This document shows positions 1-7,441 of a stretch of 64,000 bases of DNA, in pieces (within the stretch, counting starts at the first letter, position 1; each line of letters begins with the position of its first letter). Source of the stretch: JAXGYX01 sp040772065 (GTDB lineage Bacteria > Bacillota > Clostridia > Saccharofermentanales > Fastidiosipilaceae); contig JAXGYX010000001.1 in the NCBI GenBank assembly GCA_040772065.1, positions 372,001-436,000 of the forward strand. Direction: 5' to 3'. The notes under the pieces were generated by a model. That model worked only from the letters and a program-made list of their open reading frames with translations. It was not told the DNA's origin and made no database searches. A program made the position numbers and the translations under genes.

Positions 1-1
1 G

Positions 2-703
2 ATTGATTATCATGAGGCAATTATAAGTCAAGATATAAGTCGAGCAGATAATGTTTCTAGAGATAAAGAAAAGGCTAGAAGACTGCTAAGGTCATATGCG
101 AGGCATGTTGGTAGTCAAGCTTCCTATGAAGTGATTAGGCAAGATATGTTATCAAATGACATAGGAACTTTTGATGAAAAAACTTTATATTCTTATATAG
201 ATGCACTTACTAAAATTTTTGTCATTGAGGATTCTCCAGCATGGAATCCAAATTTAAGGTCAAAGGTAGCTATACGTACTACGGATACACGATATTTTGT
301 AGATCCATCTATAGCGGCAGCGTCTTTAGGTGTTGGGCCGAAGGACTTAATTAATGACCTGAACACTATGGGATTTTTGTTTGAAAATTTAGCCATTAGA
401 GATTTAAGAGTCTACGCAGATAGCTTATTTGGAAATGTATACCATCACAGAGACAGTTCTAACTTAGAATGTGATGCTGTTGTCCACTTAAGAAATGGAA
501 GTTATGGATTAATTGAAATCAAATTAGGTGGTGATTCTCATATAGAGGCAGGTGCAAAAACATTACTAAATTTAGCTTCTAAAATTGACACTGACAAAAT
601 GAAAAAACCATCATTTTTAATGGTTTTATGTGGCATAGCTCCCTTTGCGTATAAAAGAAAAGATGGCGTTTTAGTTGTCCCAATTTCCTGTTTAAAAGAT
701 TAG
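2..703 (+). CDS. DUF4143-type ATPase, C-terminal part (5' end outside window)
   Basis: The frame is open from base 2 and ends at TAG 701-703, giving about 233 residues of a longer protein whose start lies left of the window. The visible part matches the C-terminal half of archaeal/bacterial AAA ATPases with a DUF4143 domain: a winged-helix-like stretch (VIRQDML, then SYIDALTKIF), then a nuclease-like core with conserved acidic residues (LECDAVV, GLIEIKLGG). Proteins of this family have an N-terminal P-loop ATPase, which would lie outside the window. They are common in mobile or defence-like settings, but their function is poorly known. The gene is clearly A+T-richer than the rest of the window and abuts insertion sequences, which suggests transfer. 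The family call is firm; the biological role is not. Confidence 0.8.
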   Translation: MDYHEAIISQDISRADNVSRDKEKARRLLRSYARHVGSQASYEVIRQDMLSNDIGTFDEKTLYSYIDALTKIFVIEDSPAWNPNLRSKVAIRTTDTRYFVDPSIAAASLGVGPKDLINDLNTMGFLFENLAIRDLRVYADSLFGNVYHHRDSSNLECDAVVHLRNGSYGLIEIKLGGDSHIEAGAKTLLNLASKIDTDKMKKPSFLMVLCGIAPFAYKRKDGVLVVPISCLKD

Positions 704-782
704 TTGATTATAAGTTTAGTGCTGATGTAATTGAGTCAAGTCCCAAATGTTGGTGTAAATTCACCTTCCGGTGATGAGAGTG

Positions 783-2249
783 GGGGGTGCGGACAAATAG
801 TTGGACTGCCAGTAAGGAGTTCAACGTGAATTATACAACGGAACAGATCCAGCACGCATTAGAGATCTATGAGCAGTATCAATCAGTGGGAAAAGTCATA
901 CAAATCTTGGGTTATCCAACTAGGCAAACGCTATATTCCTGGATCAATCAATATCAGGCCTCCATCGATACACTGGAGAGGCGGCCGTATAAACAGATCA
1001 ATCAAAATTGCCCTGCTGATGTCTCTGTCAAATTGGCCACTTTGAAACGTTGCTTTGAAGAGGGTGAATCGATCACCAAAGTAGCAGGTGAAATCGGTTA
1101 TACTAGAATGACGATTTACAAGTGGCGGCGGATCTATCTGCAGGAAGGAAACATTGGACTTATGAATAAACGCAAGGACCATATACCGCGTGAGCCTCTG
1201 GAGCAAGAGCAACCCACTAATCCTCCTGATGAAGCGAACATCGAAGCATTGAAAAAACAAATTAGGGATCTGCAGATGGATGTTGATATTTTGAAGGAGG
1301 CTATGAACATCCTAAAAAAAGACCGAGGTGTGGACCTGAAAGCCCTGAAGAACAAGGAAAAGTATGACTTGGTTCACGCCTTAAGCCCACAATATAATCT
1401 TCATGAACTTTGCGAGCGACTCCAGTTGAAGCGTAGCTCTTACTATTATCAGGCTGCCCGCTCCAAACTGGAGTCAGATCCTCTGGCAGATATTAAAGCA
1501 GAGATCAAAGCCATTTACGAGGAGAGCCGGCAAAGCTACGGATATCGACGAATCTGGCTGGCACTTCGGACCAGGGGCATCGTTATCTCTGAGAAAGTGA
1601 TACGGAGGATCCAGAGGGAGCTGTGTCTCCAACCAAAGAGTAAACGGAAAAGGCATTATTCATCGTATGTCGGTGAAGTGTCTCAGGCACCTGAGAATCT
1701 GATTAATCGGAACTTTCATGCTGAAAAATCCAATCAATTATGGCTATCCGATATCTCTGAATTTGCCATACCCGCTGGTAAAATCTATCTGTCAGCTGTT
1801 CTTGACTGCTGGGACGGTTGGCTGGTTTCCTGGCAGCTGTCGGAGCGCCCGGATGCTGAACTGGCCAATCAGTCGTTGATTCAAGCCGCCAAAACATTGA
1901 GTGGTGATGAGCGCCCCGTCGTCCATACTGACCGCGGAGGCCACTATCGTTGGCCAGGCTGGATCGAGATCACAAAACAGTATCAAATGACCCGCTCCAT
2001 GTCGGCTAAGGGCTGTTCGCCAGATAATGCCGCCTGTGAGGGTTTCTTTGGTCGCTTTAAGAATGAGTTTTTCTATGGCAGGAACTTTCAGGACTATACC
2101 CTTGAAGCGTTCATGGCCTATTTGGACAACTGCCTGCATTGGTATAATGAAAAACGAATCAAACTGGCTTTTGGCTGTAGCATACTTGAGCATCGAGTGA
2201 AGGTTGCGGCCTAGGAAATGGCATAGTCTAGCTTTTTGTCCGCACCCCC
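783..2249 (+). mobile_element. IS3-family insertion sequence, complete, with 3-bp target duplication
   Basis: The element is bounded by a perfect 15-bp inverted repeat, GGGGGTGCGGACAAA at 783-797 and its complement at 2235-2249. It is flanked by the direct repeat GTG at 780-782 and 2250-2252. A 3-bp duplication fits the IS3 family. It is about 1.47 kb and carries a single full-length transposase. Its right end lies only about 10 bp from the left end of the neighbouring IS256-type element. Ends and duplication are read directly from the sequence. Confidence 0.88.
826..2214 (+). CDS. IS3-family transposase, single-frame
   Basis: DDE transposase of about 462 residues that moves the surrounding insertion sequence. 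An upstream GTG at 787 lies inside the terminal repeat. GTG 826 is preferred because AAGGAG (814-819) sits 6 nt before it. In order: two helix-turn-helix segments in the first 120 residues, a Gln/Lys-rich coiled coil near 150-180, an HTH_21-like region (SRQSYGYRRI), then an integrase core. The catalytic triad is visible: Asp about 309 (WLSDISEF), Asp about 369 (HTDRGGHY) and Glu about 405 (NAACEGFFGRFK). The last two are separated by 35 residues, as in D,D(35)E enzymes. Most IS3 elements split OrfA and OrfB by a -1 frameshift; here they are one continuous frame. It appears intact. Confidence 0.9.
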   Translation: MNYTTEQIQHALEIYEQYQSVGKVIQILGYPTRQTLYSWINQYQASIDTLERRPYKQINQNCPADVSVKLATLKRCFEEGESITKVAGEIGYTRMTIYKWRRIYLQEGNIGLMNKRKDHIPREPLEQEQPTNPPDEANIEALKKQIRDLQMDVDILKEAMNILKKDRGVDLKALKNKEKYDLVHALSPQYNLHELCERLQLKRSSYYYQAARSKLESDPLADIKAEIKAIYEESRQSYGYRRIWLALRTRGIVISEKVIRRIQRELCLQPKSKRKRHYSSYVGEVSQAPENLINRNFHAEKSNQLWLSDISEFAIPAGKIYLSAVLDCWDGWLVSWQLSERPDAELANQSLIQAAKTLSGDERPVVHTDRGGHYRWPGWIEITKQYQMTRSMSAKGCSPDNAACEGFFGRFKNEFFYGRNFQDYTLEAFMAYLDNCLHWYNEKRIKLAFGCSILEHRVKVAA

Positions 2250-2259
2250 GTGTATAAAT

Positions 2260-3709
2260 AACTTTGTGTAAGTCATCAGCTGGTAAAATAGAAACTAGTT
2301 GGAGGACAGAACAATGGCCAGACGCGAACGAAAATCAGACCGACTACCAGAAGGGTGGCTACAGGGATTCATAGAAGCCTATGACATCCAGACTACTGAC
2401 GACATTAAAGAGGCTCTAAAAGACCTTGTTGGTGGCACGATAGAAACGATGATGGAGGCAGAACTGGAAACTGATCTGGGTTATGCCAAGCACGACAAAG
2501 AGAACAAAAAGACAAACAACAGTCGAAATGGCAGCTCATCGAAAACGCTACGCACGGAATATGGCGATGTAACAATCGCTGTTCCCCGAGACCGTGAAAG
2601 TGAATTTGAGCCAAAGATCGTTCCCAAGCACCAGCGGGAGATCAAAGGTCTGGATAAACAGATCATCTCAATGTATGCCAAAGGCATGAGTACAAGGGAT
2701 ATCTCAGCTCACATCGAATCCTTGTATGGAGCGGAAATTTCGGCGGAAACCATTTCCAAGATCACAGATAAAATTCTGCCGGAAATTAAGGAATGGCAGA
2801 ATCGTCCACTCAAGCCGTTGTATGCCCTGATGTTCTTTGACGCGATCCACTATCCGGTACGGACAGAAGGCATGGTGCGACAACGCGCCGTCTATATCGC
2901 GATTGGCGTGGATATGAACGGTGAGCGAGACGTTTGCGGCCTATGGATTGGCGAAGCTGAAAGCAGCAAATATTGGCTGAGCTGTATGAACGAAATGAAA
3001 AATCGCGGTGTCCGCGATATTTTGATCTGTTCAGTCGATGGTCTGAGCGGATTTAATGAGGCGATTCACGCAGTCTATCCCCAAACGGATATCCAGCGAT
3101 GCATCGTACACCAGGTCCGAAACTCCATGCGTTATGTCCCCTATAAAGACCTGAAACTCTACACCTCAGACATGAAACGAATTTATCAGGCGCCAACGGA
3201 AGAAGTCGGTCTGATGGAGCTGGACGCATTTGAGGAAAAATGGGGTAAAAAATACCCGGCAGCCCTGAAATCCTGGCGTGACAACTGGACAGAGCTCAGC
3301 ACCTTTTTTAAGTATCCACCCGAAATTCGTAAGCTCATTTACACGACGAACAGAATTGAGAGTTTCAATCGAGGCCTGCGAAAAGTCACCAAAAGCAAGG
3401 CCGCCTACCCGTCCGATACCGCCTTGCTCAAATCCTTGTATCTGGCGATTCAGGACATCACCGCAAAATGGGGTAAGATTCAAGGCTGGGCCGGCATATT
3501 TGGGCAGCTGATGATTATCTTTGAAGACCGTATCCAGCCGGGAGACTACAACTGATTGCAGATTCAGATACTGTTTAACTTTACGGGCAGCACATGCTCC
3601 TGTTAAACTATGCTAACGTAAAATCACCTGCCTAACGCTGATAAACAGGCAACAGGCAGGCGGTTTGACACATGACCATTTGATTACTACTGATGAATAC
3701 ACAAAGTTT
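2260..3709 (+). mobile_element. IS256-family insertion sequence with imperfect terminal repeats
   Basis: A mutator-type transposase is flanked by imperfect inverted repeats: aactttgtgtaagtcatca at 2260-2278 and the complement of a near-identical string at about 3691-3709. The exact outer ends are uncertain. I found no 8-9 bp target duplication, although IS256 elements normally make one. The right end interrupts a zinc-ribbon transposase frame (3710-3842), while the left end abuts the IS3 element, so the two flanks do not come from one simple insertion. A later deletion or recombination is inferred. Confidence 0.75.
2314..3555 (+). CDS. IS256-family (mutator-type) transposase
   Basis: Transposase of 413 residues, normal length for the family. 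ATG 2314 is chosen because GGAGG (2301-2305) precedes it; an in-frame TTG at 2299 overlaps that ribosome site. Family marks are the N-terminal region with ETDLGYAKHDKE, the long helical middle, and three acidic residues in the expected contexts: Asp in MFFDAIHYPV, Asp in ICSVDGLSGF and Glu in TTNRIESFNRGLRK. The reading frame is intact, so it may be active, although the element ends are imperfect. Confidence 0.93.
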   Translation: MARRERKSDRLPEGWLQGFIEAYDIQTTDDIKEALKDLVGGTIETMMEAELETDLGYAKHDKENKKTNNSRNGSSSKTLRTEYGDVTIAVPRDRESEFEPKIVPKHQREIKGLDKQIISMYAKGMSTRDISAHIESLYGAEISAETISKITDKILPEIKEWQNRPLKPLYALMFFDAIHYPVRTEGMVRQRAVYIAIGVDMNGERDVCGLWIGEAESSKYWLSCMNEMKNRGVRDILICSVDGLSGFNEAIHAVYPQTDIQRCIVHQVRNSMRYVPYKDLKLYTSDMKRIYQAPTEEVGLMELDAFEEKWGKKYPAALKSWRDNWTELSTFFKYPPEIRKLIYTTNRIESFNRGLRKVTKSKAAYPSDTALLKSLYLAIQDITAKWGKIQGWAGIFGQLMIIFEDRIQPGDYN

Positions 3710-3842
3710 CTGATACTCCCGCCCATTGTCTCATGCAATTGCGACACTGGAACTTCTGATTACCTTTTTTATCTTTACCGAAGTGGTAAAGGCTTTTAGA
3801 GAAACAGCGGGGACAAGTTAGATTAGATGGTATACTTTTCAT
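3710..3842 (-). pseudogene. Truncated zinc-ribbon (IS1/IS1595-like) transposase, N-terminal fragment
   Basis: On the minus strand an ATG at 3842 opens a frame reading MKSIPSNLTCPRC, then YHFGKDKKGNQKFQCRNC. This is the CPxC...CxxC zinc ribbon found at the start of IS1 InsA and IS1595-type transposases. About 40 codons on, at the right end of the IS256 element, the frame runs into IS sequence and stops soon after. AAGGAG lies upstream, although 13 nt from the ATG. It is a dead remnant. Assignment to IS1 rather than IS1595 is uncertain from so short a piece. Confidence 0.72.
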
Positions 3843-3930
3843 GAGATCTGATTTGCTCCTTTCCTTAGGGAGGTACCTGTTTTGTGGTGAAACTATTGTA
3901 CCAAAGGCATTTCAGATCTCTTTTTTTTAT
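3843..3930. repeat. Inverted repeat GAGATCTGA...TCAGATCTC followed by a T run
   Basis: GAGATCTGA at 3843-3851 pairs with TCAGATCTC at 3912-3920, about 60 bases apart, and eight T follow on the plus strand. It may be a relic of the zinc-ribbon element's end, since GGTGAAACTATTGTACC at about 3885-3901 looks terminal. It may also stop transcription leaving the insertion sequences. Bases 3556-3690, between the IS256 transposase and the element's right end, show no gene. Confidence 0.5.
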
Positions 3931-3969
3931 TAAGTTAACAGAAGCGAACAGACTGTGTGGAGGCAAGGT

Positions 3970-4713
3970 ATGGGGACTGAACGAACGGATCGAATCGAAC
4001 GTGTCATGATCGATTATCACAAAGCTGTGACCGTCAATCGGCTAGAGATGGACACGGATGATGTCCCCACGTTGAACTGGAATTATTTTGAGCGGCTGCT
4101 GATCGATCGTGGAACTCAACGAATCAATCATATGCAGCGCCACGGTCAAGGCTGTGTCATCACTCGCGATTTTTATGTGGAGGATGGTGTGTCCGATCTG
4201 CTGGATCATCCCGATTTAAGCTCGCTCGTTGACTCACTTGTCACTGTATCGCCTGATCCGCCAACAGACATCAGCGAAACGAATTATTTTATGATCACAG
4301 TGGATTTCGCGCATGCTCCGCATCGGGTGGCGGAGGGCATCTATGATCGACGTGATCTGCCGGAGAGATGGCCGGAATTCATGCGGCTGATTTCGTCGTT
4401 CATGGATTTCTATGAGCCGGGAGAGATCCTCAATTCAGAAGTGTACTGCAAGGCGCACAGACGAAATGGGGAGTATGTTTTCTGCGCTGTGCGTCTGAAA
4501 TTGGATGACACCTTTGGTTATTTTCGCGCGCATGACGAGATGATCGAAGTCGGGGACTATGTGCTGGTTCCCACCGCCGGGGGAGGTGAGGCGGTCGCGC
4601 GGGTGATGGATATCGATTTTTTCACAAAAGAAAACGCACCTTTCCCGTTTGAAATGGCTCCACAGGTGATTCGTGGATGCACGGCGGAAGAGCTGGAGCG
4701 ATTGGACATCTGA
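3970..4713 (+). CDS. Conserved hypothetical protein with C-terminal small beta domain
   Basis: Soluble protein of about 247 residues with no recognised enzyme motif. ATG 3970 is preferred because GGAGG (3959-3963) lies 6 nt upstream; an in-frame GTG at 3955 overlaps that site. The last 60 residues (GDYVLVPTAGGGEAVARV then ENAPFPFE) resemble a small beta-strand module in uncharacterised Bacillota proteins, usually read as EGDxVxVP...V..V..F...dAPyP. No signal peptide or membrane segment is seen. It is the first chromosomal gene after the insertion sequences and lies 52 bp upstream of the DUF1622 gene. I cannot assign a function. Confidence 0.7.
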   Translation: MGTERTDRIERVMIDYHKAVTVNRLEMDTDDVPTLNWNYFERLLIDRGTQRINHMQRHGQGCVITRDFYVEDGVSDLLDHPDLSSLVDSLVTVSPDPPTDISETNYFMITVDFAHAPHRVAEGIYDRRDLPERWPEFMRLISSFMDFYEPGEILNSEVYCKAHRRNGEYVFCAVRLKLDDTFGYFRAHDEMIEVGDYVLVPTAGGGEAVARVMDIDFFTKENAPFPFEMAPQVIRGCTAEELERLDI

Positions 4714-4765
4714 ATCATTTAGTTTTAACCGGTCTTTATGGGGAATGGGTCAAGGAGGAATGATA

Positions 4766-5122
4766 GTGGAACGTTTGATTCTGATTGTGGAAGTGATCAA
4801 GGAAATCATCAATGTTTTCTCTATTTTGGTGTTGTGCGTCGGTGTGGCTTTATGTGCCCGGGATTTAATTGTTATACCATTTTCGAAGATTTCAAAGTCA
4901 GAACGGATGACCCGGTTTCGTCAGGCGCAAATCCAACTGGCCGGGTTTGTGTTGCTCGGTTTGGAGATCCTGATCGTTGCGGACATCATCGAGACGATCG
5001 TGCGCCCCGCTCTGGACGATCTGTTGCGGTTGGCGGCGATTGTCGCCATCCGCACGGTACTTTCTTACTTTTTGAACCGCGAGATCAAAGAGCTTGAAGA
5101 TGATGAAGAGAAAGAAGAGTGA
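4766..5122 (+). CDS. DUF1622 membrane protein
   Basis: Small integral membrane protein of about 118 residues with three hydrophobic segments (around residues 5-30, 50-70 and 80-100). The string GLEILIVADIIETI followed by LAAIVAIRTVLSYFLNREI is the DUF1622 signature. GTG 4766 is chosen because AAGGAGG (4752-4758) is 7 nt before it; ATG 4760 would be only one base away. The C-terminus is acidic (EDDEEKEE). The downstream CorA-like gene starts within this one, so the two are probably translationally coupled. The molecular function of DUF1622 is unknown. Confidence 0.82.
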   Translation: MERLILIVEVIKEIINVFSILVLCVGVALCARDLIVIPFSKISKSERMTRFRQAQIQLAGFVLLGLEILIVADIIETIVRPALDDLLRLAAIVAIRTVLSYFLNREIKELEDDEEKEE

Positions 5123-6047
5123 GGAGTCAGGCGATGGTGAGGATATGATTGATTTTGTTGATAATGAAAAAACTTCTGAAAGTGACCGTCCGATAACCGC
5201 GTCACCTGTCATTTTTGCTGACGTCGCAAACCAAGACGAGATTCTCAGCGCACTGAGGATCGAGAATAACAGCCGTTTTCCTGCCTCGGAAAGCGATGCG
5301 ATCCGTTTTGAAGCGAGAGACAAATATTACTACGCGACCCTTCACATTCCCAACCTGAATGATTTAACGGTGAAGCCTTCCCTGGTGGAACTCTATATCA
5401 CCGCGGATTCACTGATTGTGTTTGCCGAGACTGCCGATCTGCGCCGTTTCAAAGATGAGTTGGTGACCGATGATCCGGGCGACGGAGAGGCGGACCGCGC
5501 ATTATATGCCCTTCTGGACCATATCCTGAATCGGTACTTGAATGCGCTCGCGGACATTGACGCCCGGATGGAGGACCTGCAGGAGCGCTCGCTGTTGAAG
5601 CAAATCGAAGGACACAACGCGGCGATTCGATCTTTACATCGAGAACTGTTTGTTTTGAAAAAATATTTTGAGTCGTTGTTTAACCTGCTCGCGGAGCTGG
5701 AAGAAAATCACAATGAGATTTTCTCCAAAGGACAGCTTCAGGTCTTTCGCACATTGAAGAAAAAGAGCGAGCGACTGTTGGGTATCGTGCTGGGTCAGCG
5801 GGAGTATTTAATTCAGGTGCGCGAGACCTTCCAAAACCAGATGGATATCAGTCTGAACGAGACCATGCGCTTTTTCACCGTGATCACCGCTGTGTTTTTA
5901 CCGTTGACTCTGATCGCGGGCTGGTATGGCATGAATCTCAAGATGCCGGAACGAACATCGGCTTTAGCTTATCCAATCGTGATTGTGGTCAGCGTCGTTT
6001 TCATCATCTCTATCCTGATATACTCTAAGAAGAAAGACTGGTTTTGA
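5100..6047 (+). CDS. CorA-family divalent metal ion transporter
   Basis: Membrane protein of about 315 residues of the CorA Mg2+/Co2+ channel family. It has an N-terminal cytoplasmic domain, a long helical stalk (about 140-250) and two C-terminal membrane helices. The essential GMN motif ends the first helix (AGWYGMN), and the C-terminus is basic (KKKDWF), as in the family. The start is uncertain: ATG 5100 overlaps the DUF1622 gene by 23 nt, while ATG 5145 follows GGTGAGG too closely. CorA assembles as a pentamer. Which metal is moved cannot be read from the sequence. Confidence 0.88.
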   Translation: MMKRKKSEESGDGEDMIDFVDNEKTSESDRPITASPVIFADVANQDEILSALRIENNSRFPASESDAIRFEARDKYYYATLHIPNLNDLTVKPSLVELYITADSLIVFAETADLRRFKDELVTDDPGDGEADRALYALLDHILNRYLNALADIDARMEDLQERSLLKQIEGHNAAIRSLHRELFVLKKYFESLFNLLAELEENHNEIFSKGQLQVFRTLKKKSERLLGIVLGQREYLIQVRETFQNQMDISLNETMRFFTVITAVFLPLTLIAGWYGMNLKMPERTSALAYPIVIVVSVVFIISILIYSKKKDWF

Positions 6048-6113
6048 GTCCGGAGATTTTTATGACGACCAACAGACGAGATATTCTGTTATATGTGATT
6101 GGAGATGGTGAAG

Positions 6114-6695
6114 ATGAGTAAGCAGGCGATCGCGGAGTTTTATTTGAGGTTGGATCGCTCCTTTTTTTTGAACGAGGAAAACAAAAAGTGGGCCCGACAG
6201 GACGCTCCGCTGCCCATCGGTCACGGACAGACAATTTCCCAACCGTCGTTGGTCTTGTCCATGACTCAGCATCTGTCTCCGGAGGCGGACAGCAAGGTGC
6301 TGGAGATTGGGACAGGGTCGGGTTATCAGACCGCGTTTTTGGCCGAATTCGCGCGCGAGGTCTACACTGTGGAGCGGATTGAGGAATTATCGAGACAGGC
6401 CAGGAGCAGATTGCGGGAGCTGGGATATGAAAATGTGTTTTATAAAGTTGACGATGGCAGCTCCGGTTGGCAAGAGCGGGCGCCGTTTGACCGAATTATC
6501 GTCACGGCGGCGGCCGGGACGATGCCGGTTGAGCTGATTGATCAGCTCGATGTGAATGGCAGGATGATTGTGCCGGTCGGTCCACCTTCCGTACAGGATT
6601 TACTGCTGATAACGAAGGATGAAAAAGGGAATGTGGGCGAACGAGTGTTGGCGCAGGTTCGCTTTGTCGAGATGGTTGGGGACTATGGTTGGTGA
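6114..6695 (+). CDS. pcm: Protein-L-isoaspartate O-methyltransferase
   Basis: Repair enzyme of about 193 residues that methylates abnormal L-isoaspartyl residues of damaged proteins using S-adenosylmethionine. The SAM-binding motif I is clear (LEIGTGSGYQTAFLAE), with an acidic end of the next strand (YTVERIEEL) and a post-motif DRIIVTAAAG. The family N-terminal substrate loop GHGQTISQPS is present. ATG 6114 has GGAG 9 nt upstream; TTG 6099 and GTG 6108 are less likely. It stands alone after the CorA-like gene and converges on the PII-like gene. Confidence 0.92.
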   Translation: MSKQAIAEFYLRLDRSFFLNEENKKWARQDAPLPIGHGQTISQPSLVLSMTQHLSPEADSKVLEIGTGSGYQTAFLAEFAREVYTVERIEELSRQARSRLRELGYENVFYKVDDGSSGWQERAPFDRIIVTAAAGTMPVELIDQLDVNGRMIVPVGPPSVQDLLLITKDEKGNVGERVLAQVRFVEMVGDYGW

Positions 6696-6698
6696 CAG

Positions 6699-6729
6699 AC
6701 CGATCGTGAACATGCGATTCACGATCGGT
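6699..6729. terminator. Perfect 12-bp hairpin between convergent genes
   Basis: ACCGATCGTGAA at 6699-6710 pairs with TTCACGATCGGT at 6718-6729 around a 7-nt loop. It sits between the stops of pcm and the PII-like gene. No strong T run follows on either strand, so intrinsic termination is likely but not certain. Confidence 0.55.
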
Positions 6730-6742
6730 TATCCCGGGCTGA

Positions 6743-7441
6743 TCATTCAGTTAAATGCTCCTCGACCAGACCTTGAGAATGTAAAATGTCCTGAACGTAT
6801 AGAATTCCGTTGCCGACTCCATCCAGTTTGAACTGTTCGTTGATTTCCAAAATTGCCTGATTGACGACTTCATTGGGCATCAGCATGATGACCATTTCCT
6901 TCTCAGGGGCCAATTGAATGCCGAAGAGAGTCGCGTGCTCGGACGAGGCGGAGCCTTGTCCGCGTATAATTGTCCCACCTCGCACGCCGGCTTTGCGCGC
7001 GGCCTCGATGATGTCGTCACCCAGACCCAAATCGACGATGACACAAACCTTCTTATACATATTTTGCTTCTCCTTCAGACGACAAATATCTTGGCAAAAA
7101 CTGAGCAAATCTTCTTTGTTGAGTTTATCATTTTTTCCAATATGAAAGAGCACTTCGGTGCTGAATGTGATGCCATGAGCGGGTTTCGCTATTTTCAACC
7201 GTTCGGCGAACACGCGCCTTAATTCTTCTTCTCTTTCCGGTGAGAGCAAAAACTCAAACTGCATCTTCGCGGAATCTTTGATTCCAAGCTGACGAAACCA
7301 GCTCGGAGGTAGGGAACCTTTGGCTCTGACACTGAAGTAGGCGAGCGGTTCCTGACGCCCCACGATGGACTCCACCTTGTGACGCTTGTCCGCGTCGGTG
7401 ATGAGTGTCAGCAGTCTCCAGTTTGCGGGCTGTCTAGTCAT
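6743..7441 (-). CDS. PII-like (GlnB-fold) regulatory protein paired with DUF1538
   Basis: Soluble protein of 232 residues. The C-terminal half (about 128-232) has the ferredoxin-like PII pattern: a KKVCVIVDLGLGDDIIEAARKAG strand-helix unit in which Gly-Gly-Thr and RGQG follow, then a second strand ending in a MPNEVVNQAI helix. The N-terminal half shows a weaker version (LITDADKRHKVESIV) and may be a second PII-like domain. ATG 7441 overlaps the end of the DUF1538 gene by 8 nt, so the two are coupled. Small PII-like proteins often regulate neighbouring transporters through nucleotide binding. That role, and control of the DUF1538 protein, are inferred from the gene pair. Confidence 0.8.
   Translation of the reverse strand: MTRQPANWRLLTLITDADKRHKVESIVGRQEPLAYFSVRAKGSLPPSWFRQLGIKDSAKMQFEFLLSPEREEELRRVFAERLKIAKPAHGITFSTEVLFHIGKNDKLNKEDLLSFCQDICRLKEKQNMYKKVCVIVDLGLGDDIIEAARKAGVRGGTIIRGQGSASSEHATLFGIQLAPEKEMVIMLMPNEVVNQAILEINEQFKLDGVGNGILYVQDILHSQGLVEEHLTE

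Noticed and set aside
2250..3720. 8-bp target duplication around the IS256 element
   Set aside because: The flanking 8-9 bases on the two sides do not match, so no duplication can be claimed.
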